The notes below the pieces were generated by a model. That model searched no databases, was not told the origin of the DNA, and saw only the letters and a list, made by a program, of their open reading frames with translations. A stretch of DNA of 41,679 bases from a virus. The DNA is taken from positions 1 through 41,679 of the IMG/VR virus record IMGVR_UViG_3300046514_000463; one strand, 5' to 3'. This document shows, one piece after another, positions 1 to 7,602 of the stretch (within the stretch, counting starts at the first letter, position 1; each line of letters starts with the position of its first letter). A program made the position numbers and the translations under genes.

Positions 1-127
1 GCCGAGGAGGCCAGCTCCGAAACGATCCGCGCCAAGCAAAAGGATTGGTATCGCAGCGTCTTTACCACACGCCAAGCGCCTGACGCGGCGATCATTGTGA
101 TCCAAACCCGTTGGCATGAGGATGATC
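1..127. repeat. Left copy of the 127-bp terminal duplication
   Basis: Bases 1-127 are identical to 41553-41679. The copy sits inside terL and keeps its frame, so it is best explained as the overlap of a circular assembly (127 is a common assembler k-mer length) rather than as a biological terminal repeat. Confidence 0.95.
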
Positions 128-924
128 TTTCCGGTTGGCTATTGGCCCAAGAACATGACGAGCCCGAAGGGTGGCATATCGTCTGTATGGAAGCGTTAAA
201 GCCGGACCAACCACAGCCGTTTCCGCTTACTTGCACTGTCGAGGATGATCCGCGTTTACCTGGGGCGGCGCTTTGCCCCGAACGCTATCCGGTCCAGCGA
301 CTGGAACAGTTGCGCGGGCAGCTTGGTAGCTATTTCTTTGCCAGCCTTTATCAGCAGCGCCCGACCCCACCCGGCGGCGGCATGTTCCAGCGCGATTGGT
401 TTGGCATCGTTGGCGCAGCGCCAGCACAGGCGACACGGATCCGCGCTTGGGATCGGGCAGCCACCGAAAAGGACGGCGACTATACCGTCGGCGCGCTGTT
501 GGCAAAGGACGGCGACAACGTGTTCTATGTCGAAGATGTGATCCGCGGCCAGTTTAGCGACCTAGCCACCGAAAAGATCATCGCCCAGACAGCGCAAATC
601 GACGCCGCCCGCGGCAACGTGACGACATGGCTCGAACAGGAACCAGGCTCAAGCGGTAAGGCCGTCGTGCAAGTTACCATCCGCGCCCTCGCCGGCTACA
701 GCGTCAAGGCGGAACGATCCACCGGCGACAAGGCGACGCGCGCCCAACCGTTCGCCGCCCAATGTGAGGCGCGCAATATCAAGCTGGTGCGCGGCGCTTG
801 GAACTCTGCCTATTTGGATGAGCTAGCGAGCTTCCCCTATGGCGCGCATGACGATCAGGTAGATGGTAGCAGTTTGGCATTCAACAAGCTGGCTTTGCCG
901 GGGCCAAAAGCCGGAACATGGTAG
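1..924 (+). CDS. Terminase large subunit, C-terminal part (gene continues from 41109)
   Basis: This is the 3' portion of the DNA-packaging motor gene; its first 148 codons lie at 41109-41552 and the frame is continuous across the circular join, giving 455 residues in all. The part here carries the end of the ATPase domain (TRWHEDD at about residues 184-190, a pattern typical of phage terminases) and the nuclease domain, with acidic residues in AWDRA (about D299) and in HDDQVDG (about residues 431-437) as likely metal ligands. The enzyme cuts concatemeric DNA and pumps it through the portal, which is encoded immediately downstream. A GTG at 97 is only an artefact start created by the window edge. 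Confidence 0.95.
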   Translation, partial: AEEASSETIRAKQKDWYRSVFTTRQAPDAAIIVIQTRWHEDDLSGWLLAQEHDEPEGWHIVCMEALKPDQPQPFPLTCTVEDDPRLPGAALCPERYPVQRLEQLRGQLGSYFFASLYQQRPTPPGGGMFQRDWFGIVGAAPAQATRIRAWDRAATEKDGDYTVGALLAKDGDNVFYVEDVIRGQFSDLATEKIIAQTAQIDAARGNVTTWLEQEPGSSGKAVVQVTIRALAGYSVKAERSTGDKATRAQPFAAQCEARNIKLVRGAWNSAYLDELASFPYGAHDDQVDGSSLAFNKLALPGPKAGTW

Positions 925-932
925 GAGGAAAA

Positions 933-2465
933 ATGGTAGAACGCAGCATCACCGTCAACGCCCGCAGCATCCTTAGCGACCGCCTGGCGCTGGGCAACTA
1001 CGGCACCAGCTTCAACGGCGCCCGTGACTATTTCGACGTGCTGGGCTACGCCAAAGTGCTCAGTATCCTCGACTATTGGGCCAAGTTTGAGCGTGACCCG
1101 TTGGGCGGTCGCCTGGTCGAGTTTCCCTGCGCCGAGACGTGGCGGGATACGCCGACGGTCAAAGATGGCCGTGACAAGGAGGCGACCGACGATACGGCTT
1201 TTGCGAAGGGCTGGGCCGACTTTGCCGGGCGCTTGCGCGTCTATCACTATTGCCAGCGCGTCGATACGCTGTGTGGCATTGGCCGTTTTGGCGTGCTGCT
1301 GATTGGCGTGGCCGGCGATAGCGATTTGGAGCAGGAGGTAACGCGCGTACCGTCGCTTGACCAGGTGCTGTATTTGCGCCCTTACGGCGAGCCGTCGTGC
1401 AGCGTGGCCGAATTTGAGACCGACCCGGCCAACCCGCGCTTTGGGCTGCCGCTCATCTACAATCTGAGCATCGGCGACCCCAATAGCCACATGGCCGGCG
1501 GCGCAAGTATGCCATCGCAAACCATGCGCGTCCATGCCAGCCGCGTCATCCATGTGGCGGAAGGGCTATTGGAGAACGAAGTCTATGGGATGCCACGGCT
1601 GCAACGCGTCTTTAACCTGCTCGACGACATCCTGAAATTGGTGGGCGGGGCGGCGGAGGCGTCGTGGCTTTTGATGCGGAAGGGGTTCGTGCTGAACATC
1701 GACCCGACGGCGGAACTAAGCGCCGAGGATGCCGCCAACATCCAAGAGGAGTTTGACGAGTACGAGCATGGCCTACGCCGCTTTATGAAAACGCGCGGCG
1801 TCACCGTTTCCGACCTCGGCAGCGAAGTGGTTGACCCAGCCGGCGCCTTTGACGTGCTGATCTCGCTTATCGCCGCCGCCACCAGCATTCCGCAGCGTAT
1901 CCTACTCGGTTCCGAGCGCGGCAACCTGGCGAGTACGCAAGATGTAGCTAACTGGGCCGGGCATATCGCCAGCCGCCAAGTCAACTTTGCCGAGCCGACC
2001 ATCTTGCGCCCGCTGATTGACCGCCTGGTGACGTGGGGCGCATTGCCGGTGCCGCAGCCGCAAGGCTACACGGTGGTTTGGGATCCGCTGTTTGAACTGA
2101 CCGACATGGAGAAAGCCACGATTGCGGGGGTGTGGGCCGATGCGACGCAAAAGCTCGATAGCGTCTATGGCACGCCGCCTCTAACGGTCGAAGAGTGGCG
2201 CGGCGACTTCACGCCCTTCCCGGAGGAGATTCCGCCAACGGCCATCGAGCCCAAGCCGCAACCCGTCCCGATGCAATTTGGCGCGCCAGGGCAAGGCGGC
2301 CATCCGCAAGACGCCGGCAACCCCGCCAACGGCGCTAACCTACCCGGCAAGGACGTGCTGCAACAAGTCGCCGATGTGGTGGGTAACGCCGGCTACAGCG
2401 GGCCGGAAGCCTACGCGCTGGTCAACGCGGCGGCGCGGCTGATCGCACGCAACGGGGCCGCATGA
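933..2465 (+). CDS. Portal protein (DUF1073-like)
   Basis: About 510 residues. It resembles the DUF1073 portal family: an N-terminal stretch ending in TWRDTP, then VHASRVIHVAEG, then VYGMPRLQRVFNLLDD, and a TSIPQRILLGSERG segment in the second half. The portal is the dodecameric ring at the head vertex through which DNA enters, and it lies directly after terL as expected. An ATG at 918 overlaps the terL stop, but GGAGG sits just before the ATG at 933, so 933 is preferred. The C-terminal tail is rich in Pro and Gly. The stop overlaps the next start (ATGA). Confidence 0.9.
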   Translation: MVERSITVNARSILSDRLALGNYGTSFNGARDYFDVLGYAKVLSILDYWAKFERDPLGGRLVEFPCAETWRDTPTVKDGRDKEATDDTAFAKGWADFAGRLRVYHYCQRVDTLCGIGRFGVLLIGVAGDSDLEQEVTRVPSLDQVLYLRPYGEPSCSVAEFETDPANPRFGLPLIYNLSIGDPNSHMAGGASMPSQTMRVHASRVIHVAEGLLENEVYGMPRLQRVFNLLDDILKLVGGAAEASWLLMRKGFVLNIDPTAELSAEDAANIQEEFDEYEHGLRRFMKTRGVTVSDLGSEVVDPAGAFDVLISLIAAATSIPQRILLGSERGNLASTQDVANWAGHIASRQVNFAEPTILRPLIDRLVTWGALPVPQPQGYTVVWDPLFELTDMEKATIAGVWADATQKLDSVYGTPPLTVEEWRGDFTPFPEEIPPTAIEPKPQPVPMQFGAPGQGGHPQDAGNPANGANLPGKDVLQQVADVVGNAGYSGPEAYALVNAAARLIARNGAA

Positions 2466-2725
2466 ACCCCGAACAACTAGCCGCCTGGGGCGAATCGCAA
2501 ATCCAAGCGTTGATCAGTATCGGCTTTGACGCCATCGAAGCCGAGCGCAGCGTGACGTGGGTCATGCTGCATTTGCCGCCTGGAGCGGACCCGAGGACGC
2601 ATGTGTTCCCAGCGGAAGTGCTGAACGAACCGCTAGACGACAAGGCCGTAAGCGATGCAAGGCAGGACTGGTATGCGAGCGACGCCGTTCCCAATAAATA
2701 TAAACGCCTTCTCGACGCGCACTAA
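2462..2725 (+). CDS. Small conserved head-region protein, unknown function
   Basis: 87 residues, not recognised. It starts in an ATGA overlap with the portal stop and its 3' end overlaps the MuF-like gene by about 70 bp in another frame, the tight packing expected of a real late gene. The sequence is mixed and soluble-looking, with no signal peptide or membrane segment. Its place between portal and MuF suggests a minor head role, which is inference only. Confidence 0.6.
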   Translation: MNPEQLAAWGESQIQALISIGFDAIEAERSVTWVMLHLPPGADPRTHVFPAEVLNEPLDDKAVSDARQDWYASDAVPNKYKRLLDAH

Positions 2726-3386
2726 CCCGCTCCCCGGCTATTCCTGGGAGGGCGATGTTGGCCGCTACCGCAGCGGCGCAACGGGCCGCTTTGTGGCACG
2801 CCGTGACATCCTGGGCCTGTTGGAGTCGCAATCCAACGCCACGGAAGCGCGCTTGGGCGACTTGACCAATGCCGTGATGGAAGGGCGCATCAGCCCGGCG
2901 GTTTGGCAGGAGGAAATGCGTACCGAACTCAAGCGCCAAGTGCTTCAGCAAACAGCCCTGGGTAGTGGCGGTTGGGATCAGGTATCACAGGCCGAATATG
3001 GCCGCGCCGGCGCAGATCTACGCCAACTCTACGCCAAGATTAGCGGCACGGCGCAGGATATAGCGGACGGCAAGATTAGCATGGCCCAAGCCCAGGCGCG
3101 CGCCAACGAGTACGCCGGCCATGCGCGCAGCCACTTCTACACGGCGGAACGGGCCACGGTCAAGCCATCGGCGCCGAATAGGACGATCCTGGAGCGCCGT
3201 ATGCTGGGCGGGGGCGGCAAAAGCTGCCCGGATTGTGTGGACTTCTACGACCAGGGCTGGCAGCCGTTTGGCCTATTGCCGCCGCCTGGGAGCGACAGTG
3301 TGTGCGGTGGGCATTGCGCTTGTAATCTGGTTCGCATGGAAGTCGAAGCGGGGACGGAAGCGCAATACATCGGTACCAAAGCATGA
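2655..3386 (+). CDS. MuF-like minor head protein
   Basis: Up to 243 residues. The central helical region and the Cys/His-rich C-terminus (C191, C194, C217, H220, C221, C223 counted from 2655) resemble the phage Mu gpF/SPP1 gp7 minor head family, in which the C-terminal domain carries a CxxC...C..C pattern. These proteins join the portal-proximal head and may travel with the DNA. The alternative start ATG 2673 has AGGA five bases upstream and is about as likely as 2655. Its position after the portal is canonical. The stop overlaps the next start. Confidence 0.8.
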   Translation: MQGRTGMRATPFPININAFSTRTNPLPGYSWEGDVGRYRSGATGRFVARRDILGLLESQSNATEARLGDLTNAVMEGRISPAVWQEEMRTELKRQVLQQTALGSGGWDQVSQAEYGRAGADLRQLYAKISGTAQDIADGKISMAQAQARANEYAGHARSHFYTAERATVKPSAPNRTILERRMLGGGGKSCPDCVDFYDQGWQPFGLLPPPGSDSVCGGHCACNLVRMEVEAGTEAQYIGTKA

Positions 3387-4009
3387 GCGAAACGTTTACG
3401 CTAGCCGGCAGAACATTTCCCTATCAAGTCAGCGACTATAACGGTACGCGCCAAAACGAGCGCGCCGTCGAGGTGCCGGTTGGCTTATTCCTATTGGGGC
3501 AAGCCACGAACGGAGACGCCTCTGTTCTGGAAGTGGGCGCCGTGCTGCCCCATTACCGCGTGGGCTGGCCTGATGACGGCCACACGGTCATCGATCTACA
3601 TGAAGAGTATCCCGGCGTGACCAATGCCGATGTGCTGACGTGGCAGCCTGGCAACCAATTCGACCTGATCATCTGCATCAGCACGCTTGACCATTTGCAC
3701 GACATGGAAGAGCTTGTTGACGCCTTGCGGGGGCTGCGCCGTTGGCTTGCGCCGGGCGGTTTATTGTTCGTGACGCTTCCTTATGGTCAACCGGCTTGGG
3801 TAGGCGGCGGGCCGTGGGTTGACCGCTTTGTTCTGGGCGAGAACGACGCCGCGGCTTGTTGGCGTATGGATAAGACTGACCCGGTACGTCATTTGTGGGA
3901 GCAGATAGAAGATGACAGGCCGCCACTCGCCTATAACGGCCAATCTCCCGCTGCCAATACGGTCTACATGCTGCTGTGGGGCGATGTGGGGCGCTGGTGG
4001 GGCACATGA
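3383..4009 (+). CDS. SAM-dependent methyltransferase-like protein in the head operon
   Basis: 208 residues with a class I methyltransferase layout: a motif I-like VLEVG (48-52), an acidic residue ending strand 2 (IDL, D71), an acidic residue in NADVLTW (D84), FDLIICISTLDHLH (93-106) and LAPGG followed by LLFVTLP (122-133). Motif I is degenerate, since the usual GxGxG is not complete. The gene is translationally coupled on both sides (ATGA overlaps) between the MuF gene and a small gene, so it is expressed with the virion genes. The substrate is unknown. The pattern is closer to small-molecule or sugar methyltransferases than to DNA methylases, as no DPPY-type motif is seen. Together with the glycosyltransferase at 7603 it suggests virion glycan modification. 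Confidence 0.7.
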   Translation: MSETFTLAGRTFPYQVSDYNGTRQNERAVEVPVGLFLLGQATNGDASVLEVGAVLPHYRVGWPDDGHTVIDLHEEYPGVTNADVLTWQPGNQFDLIICISTLDHLHDMEELVDALRGLRRWLAPGGLLFVTLPYGQPAWVGGGPWVDRFVLGENDAAACWRMDKTDPVRHLWEQIEDDRPPLAYNGQSPAANTVYMLLWGDVGRWWGT

Positions 4010-4206
4010 GCAAGCCTAGCCCAACCATCCAAACTAATAGCGCGGCAAAGTGGACGGACTTGCGCGACGAGAATGGCAAGCTGTGCGCTCGCCTTGACGC
4101 GCATGGCATGGTGCTGGAGATTCGCCGCAGCGACCGCAAACAAGTGGCGCAGTTTAATTTGGCCGAAATCCTGCGCGGGCTAGACACTGGAAAAAAATCA
4201 GAGTAA
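4006..4206 (+). CDS. Small hypothetical protein
   Basis: 66 residues from the ATG that overlaps the methyltransferase stop (ATGA); an in-frame start at 3976 would run deeper into that gene and is less likely. The core (ENGKLCARLDAHGMVLEIRR, then a short hydrophobic C-terminal stretch) looks like a small beta-rich domain. Not recognised. It is the last gene before the structured region and terminator at 4219-4346. Confidence 0.6.
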   Translation: MSKPSPTIQTNSAAKWTDLRDENGKLCARLDAHGMVLEIRRSDRKQVAQFNLAEILRGLDTGKKSE

Positions 4207-4218
4207 GATAGACATAAC

Positions 4219-4276
4219 CGACAGGTACGGTGTCGCGCCTTTACCGGCGCTCATCGGGGGAGCATCGTACCTGTCG
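4219..4276 (+). ncRNA. Candidate structured RNA element in the head operon
   Basis: A perfect 11-bp inverted repeat (CGACAGGTACG at 4219-4229 and CGTACCTGTCG at 4266-4276) extends inward by about four more pairs if G-U is allowed. It encloses a second hairpin (GCGCC 4235-4239, GGCGC 4246-4250) and an unpaired purine-rich stretch around GGGGGAG (4256-4262). It lies in a 165-bp gap and is followed about 30 bp later by a strong intrinsic terminator. No known riboswitch family was recognised. It could be a small RNA, an attenuator controlling head-gene expression, or a protein-binding site. Confidence 0.45.
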
Positions 4277-4306
4277 CGGGTGAATTTTATACTTTAGAGG
4301 CGCAAG

Positions 4307-4346
4307 ACGCCCTACCAGCCAGCAATGGCGGTAGGGCGTTTTTTTA
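4307..4346 (+). terminator. Rho-independent terminator inside the late operon
   Basis: The stem ACGCCCTACC (4307-4316) pairs with GGTAGGGCGT (4330-4339) and is followed by a run of T (4339-4345). It lies between head genes that must both be expressed, so it implies read-through, antitermination or a new promoter. A TATACT box at 4288-4293 has no convincing -35. Confidence 0.85.
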
Positions 4347-4371
4347 TTGGCATCAAAACTGGAGTTGACCC

Positions 4372-4572
4372 ATGCCATACACAGGGCCGAATGACCCAAC
4401 CCTCCCTGATTACGTGAAGAAGCTATCGGGCAAACGCCGCCGCATGTGGCTGCACGTTTGGCAGGCTGCCTACGCGCGCTGCCAAACGACCGGCGGCAAA
4501 AGCTGTGACCAGGCCGCCTTCAAGCAAGCCAATTCCGCCGTCAAGGCCACGGACAACATGACATCCTCATGA
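4372..4572 (+). CDS. ChaB-like small protein
   Basis: 66 residues starting MPYTGPNDPTLPDYVKKLS; a proline-led helix followed by RRMWLHVWQAAYARC resembles ChaB-like domains often found beside phage prohead protease genes. GGAG lies seven bases before the ATG. The 3' end overlaps the protease start by four bases (ATGA-type coupling). Function in phages is not established; a head-assembly accessory role is inferred from position. Confidence 0.6.
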   Translation: MPYTGPNDPTLPDYVKKLSGKRRRMWLHVWQAAYARCQTTGGKSCDQAAFKQANSAVKATDNMTSS

Positions 4573-5807
4573 GCACGCTCCAACTGGCCGCCAACGCCAC
4601 GACAGGCCAAGTCAAAGAGATCAGCCACGGTGGGCGGCGCTATCTGGTTTCGCCGGTCGTCGCCTTGCGTGAAGGCATCTTAAACAACGTGTTCGTATCC
4701 GCCGCCGAATTTGGCAAGTTTGCCTCTAGTTGGCAAGGCCGTCCCGTGCCCATCAGCCATCCCAGGAACGAAGGCGGCTACACCAGCGCCAATACACCCG
4801 ACATTTGGGCCAATGACGTGCTGGGCCATCTGTGGAACGTGGCCGTCGCTGACGGCGCGCTCAAGGGCGAGATTTGGATCGACCTCGACAAGGCGCAACA
4901 GATGGGGCCAAAGGCGATGACCATCGTTAATCGCTTACGCCTGGGCGCGCCAATGGAAGTCAGCACCGGCTACTTCTCCGAAATCGACGCCGCGCCCGGC
5001 ATGTTTAACGGTTCCACCTATGCCGCCACGGCGCGCAACATTCGCCCCGACCATTTGGCGCTCTTGCCGGATGAGGTCGGCGCGTGTAGCTGGGCGGACG
5101 GCTGCGGTACGCCGCGTGTGAATAGTCTGGAGGTTGATATGGACGAGCAAACTCTAATCCAACGTTTCCTCGGCTGGCTCAAAAGCAGCCAGTCTGAAAA
5201 TCAAAGCCCAATCGGCAATGCCGAGGGCATAGTTTCCGATCCGCCATGCTCTTGTGAGCCGGTGGATGGGCAAATCGCCATCGAACCAAACTTATCAATG
5301 GAGGAGAGTTCAGCAATGAACAAGAACGAGTTAATTGGCGCACTTACCGCCAACGCCAAATGTAAGTTTGCCAAAGAGAAGTTGGCAACGTGGGACGAAG
5401 CCGACCTGCAAGTGCTGCAAGAAAGCCTAGACGTACCCGACGCCGCACCCAGCGAGGCAGCGGCAGAAGTGGTAGCCACTCCAGCCGCATTGCCGCCAAT
5501 GGCTTCCGGGAGCCCTCTGGGCGCCGACTTCATGGCGCGCCTGGCACGCATTGAGGAGATGTTGGGCCACGTCACCGCCAACGTCAACGAAGAGCGTGCC
5601 GGCCTGATCGCCGGTATCGCCGCCAACAGCCGCGGTGCCCTGAGCGAGGCCGATGTCAAGGGCTGGGACACCAACAAGCTCCGCAACGTTTACGGCAGCT
5701 ATCAACCGCGTGACTATTCCGCCAACGCCGGCGCCTTACGCAACATTGGCCCGGAAGAGGAAGAGCTGATCATGCACTGGCCCATGTTTGAGCAGAAGGG
5801 AGCCTAA
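4569..5807 (+). CDS. Head maturation protease fused to scaffold (DUF2213-like)
   Basis: 412 residues. The N-terminal half (about 1-180) resembles the DUF2213 prohead protease family: GRPVPISHP, a STGYFSEID-type stretch, FNGSTYAATARNIRPDHLAL and an alanine/glycine-rich core. The HLALLP segment around residue 160 is the usual catalytic-region signature. The C-terminal half is acidic, Ala/Pro-rich and helical, typical of a scaffold. The protease would cleave scaffold and capsid proteins during head maturation. Two in-frame internal ATGs (5139 and 5316) have good Shine-Dalgarno sequences, so the scaffold is probably also made alone. Expected order ChaB-like, protease, decoration, capsid is kept. 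Confidence 0.8.
   Translation: MSTLQLAANATTGQVKEISHGGRRYLVSPVVALREGILNNVFVSAAEFGKFASSWQGRPVPISHPRNEGGYTSANTPDIWANDVLGHLWNVAVADGALKGEIWIDLDKAQQMGPKAMTIVNRLRLGAPMEVSTGYFSEIDAAPGMFNGSTYAATARNIRPDHLALLPDEVGACSWADGCGTPRVNSLEVDMDEQTLIQRFLGWLKSSQSENQSPIGNAEGIVSDPPCSCEPVDGQIAIEPNLSMEESSAMNKNELIGALTANAKCKFAKEKLATWDEADLQVLQESLDVPDAAPSEAAAEVVATPAALPPMASGSPLGADFMARLARIEEMLGHVTANVNEERAGLIAGIAANSRGALSEADVKGWDTNKLRNVYGSYQPRDYSANAGALRNIGPEEEELIMHWPMFEQKGA
5316..5807 (+). CDS. Nested scaffold protein from an internal start
   Basis: The ATG at 5316 is in frame with the protease and is preceded by GGAGGAG (5300-5306) at nine bases; the product would be 163 residues (MNKNELIGALTANAKC...) made of acidic helices and Ala/Pro linkers. 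This mirrors the lambda C/Nu3 arrangement, in which the scaffold is the independently started C-terminus of the protease gene. A second candidate is the ATG at 5139, with GGAGG five bases upstream (5129-5133), giving 222 residues. Either or both may be used. Confidence 0.5.
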   Translation: MNKNELIGALTANAKCKFAKEKLATWDEADLQVLQESLDVPDAAPSEAAAEVVATPAALPPMASGSPLGADFMARLARIEEMLGHVTANVNEERAGLIAGIAANSRGALSEADVKGWDTNKLRNVYGSYQPRDYSANAGALRNIGPEEEELIMHWPMFEQKGA

Positions 5808-5810
5808 CTC

Positions 5811-6293
5811 ATGGCAAACGTCGCATCAAGCACAATTGTTCTGCGCTCCAATAACCGTGACAACGGGATGCAGCGCGTCGCTGAGTCGCTTTGTCAAGCC
5901 GCCGCCACCATCCGCCCCGGTCAACTCTTGGCCGTCGGCGCGCCCACCAGCACGGTCAAGCCGCACGCTACTGCCGGCGGCAACAAAGAGGGCTGCAAGG
6001 TTGCCGTTGACAAGCTCTTTGTCTACCCGACAACCGGCACAGGCCTCGCCGTTGACGCCCTCTATGCCGCCGCTGAGACCGTCCCGTACATCTACGGCTC
6101 GCCGGGGGACGTGCTGTATATGCTGATCAAGACCGGCTCCAACGTCGCCAGAGGCGCGGCGCTTGAGTCTGCCGGCACCGGGGCCTTGCAAGCCGCCGCC
6201 GGTACCGCCCTCGACAGTTTGGTCGGTTATGCCGAGGAAGCTGTCAATAATTCGTCTGGTTCCGATGCGCGCATCCGCGTGCGTATCGCCTAA
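5811..6293 (+). CDS. Probable head decoration protein
   Basis: 160 residues directly before the major capsid gene. It is rich in Ala, Gly, Thr and Val with a beta-type pattern (IRPGQLLAVGA, VDKLFVYPTTGTGLAVD, GDVLYMLIKTG). This resembles capsid-decorating proteins (DUF2190/lambda D-like in size and place) that bind the outside of the expanded shell. The start at 5811 follows the protease stop by three bases, with GAAGGGAG upstream. Family assignment is by position and composition. Confidence 0.6.
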   Translation: MANVASSTIVLRSNNRDNGMQRVAESLCQAAATIRPGQLLAVGAPTSTVKPHATAGGNKEGCKVAVDKLFVYPTTGTGLAVDALYAAAETVPYIYGSPGDVLYMLIKTGSNVARGAALESAGTGALQAAAGTALDSLVGYAEEAVNNSSGSDARIRVRIA

Positions 6294-6309
6294 AGGGAGG
6301 CAGAACACT

Positions 6310-7338
6310 ATGGGAACACAATTACAAGTTGCCGACCTTCGCACAAGCGCCGGGCGTCAAGCCACGCTCGGTGGGCGGCCTGTGGTCAACAAGCGCACCG
6401 GCCAAGTCACGATCCAATCCTCTGGCGGCTTCTACGTCAACTCAGCCCTGCGTAAGAACGAATGGGAAGAGCTTGACCGCCAGATGGTCGCCGCCGCCGT
6501 GCCACCGCTGCGGATGCTCAATCTGCTGATCAGCCGTGGCCTCACGCGCACGCTGGGCAGCCTCGGCACCGTCGTGGCGCAATACAACGCCGTCGGCGAA
6601 ATGACGCCGGCCAATGCCACCATCCGCGGCCATGCCAGCGTCGAGAAAGACCTGGTTGACGTGACGATTGCCAGCGTGCCGGTGCCGGTCATCGCCAAAG
6701 AATTTGAGCTGGACGAACGCTATCTGCAAGCGTCACGCCTACTCGGTGACGGCCTTGACGTTGCCAACGGCGCCGCCGCCGCCCGTGTGGTCGCCGAGAA
6801 GATGGAAGATTTACTGATCAACGGCGACACGACCCTCAGTATGCAGGGCGGTACCGTCTATGGCCTGACGACGCATCCGGCGCGCATTACCGGCACAGCG
6901 ACCAGCTTTGGCGGCGGCGTCTGGACAACCATCACCAACATTCTACCGACCATAGCCGGCATGATTGGCGCCATGCAAGCGAAAAACATGTATGGCCCTT
7001 ACGGTGTCTTTGCTTCCATCAACCAATACAATTCGGCGTCCCTCAACTACTACGCCGACGCCTCCGGCGACACGCCGCGCGACCGCATTATGCGGATGCC
7101 CAACGTTGCCGTCTTTGAGCAGATTCCGCAATTGGTGGACGGTACGATCTTGCTGGTTCAACTCGATAGCAACACCGTACAAGCCGCCTACGTGCCGGGC
7201 TACTTCCCCAGCACCACGCGGGAGTGGACAAGCGGCGATGGGATGCTCAACAGCTTCAAGGTGATGGCGGTCTACACGCCGATCATCAAAGCGGCAGTTG
7301 GCAGCAAGTTGGGCGTGGCCCACGCCACAGGAGCCTAA
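6310..7338 (+). CDS. Major capsid protein
   Basis: 342 residues from the ATG at 6310, which has AGGGAGG upstream; an open frame back to 6163 overlaps the decoration gene and is rejected. The sequence shows an N-arm, a charged helix (NEWEELDRQMV), strands matching an E-loop region, and long ordered segments with GVFASINQYNSAS and RIMRMPNVAVFEQIPQL. This fits HK97-fold capsids of the encapsulin-like linocin/DUF6260 type. No long N-terminal delta domain is visible, consistent with a separate scaffold. It is the main shell subunit. Confidence 0.85.
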   Translation: MGTQLQVADLRTSAGRQATLGGRPVVNKRTGQVTIQSSGGFYVNSALRKNEWEELDRQMVAAAVPPLRMLNLLISRGLTRTLGSLGTVVAQYNAVGEMTPANATIRGHASVEKDLVDVTIASVPVPVIAKEFELDERYLQASRLLGDGLDVANGAAAARVVAEKMEDLLINGDTTLSMQGGTVYGLTTHPARITGTATSFGGGVWTTITNILPTIAGMIGAMQAKNMYGPYGVFASINQYNSASLNYYADASGDTPRDRIMRMPNVAVFEQIPQLVDGTILLVQLDSNTVQAAYVPGYFPSTTREWTSGDGMLNSFKVMAVYTPIIKAAVGSKLGVAHATGA

Positions 7339-7340
7339 TC

Positions 7341-7601
7341 ATGGAACAGTCAGAGAACAAGCCGCGCCACATAGCGCGCAGCAGCGCCGGGCAGCCAAAA
7401 GAAGAGGAAACCAAGACCTACCGCGTCAAGGTGGGGCAGACCTGGGGCGTTAACCCAGAATTGCAACCCGGTGACACGGTAGAACTGACCGAAAAGGAGG
7501 CCGCCGGTTTCACGGATAAGCTGGAGCAGGTTGGCCTCGACCACGCGCCGGATCATAGCGCCACCCCACAAGCGCCGGCTGTGCCGAAACGCCCCGCCTA
7601 G
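7341..7601 (+). CDS. Small protein after the capsid gene
   Basis: 86 residues from the ATG at 7341 (AGGAG eight bases upstream); an open frame from 7224 overlaps the capsid gene. A charged N-terminus is followed by a compact segment (YRVKVGQTWGVNPELQPGDTVELTEKEAAGF) and a Pro/Ala-rich tail. Proteins of this size after the capsid gene are often head-fibre or connector accessories; no family was recognised. Confidence 0.6.
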   Translation: MEQSENKPRHIARSSAGQPKEEETKTYRVKVGQTWGVNPELQPGDTVELTEKEAAGFTDKLEQVGLDHAPDHSATPQAPAVPKRPA

Positions 7602-7602
7602 T

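Noticed and set aside
855-1553. Long minus-strand frame opposite the portal
   Set aside because: It lies fully antisense to the portal gene and has a low-quality Arg/Ala-rich protein; it is a shadow.
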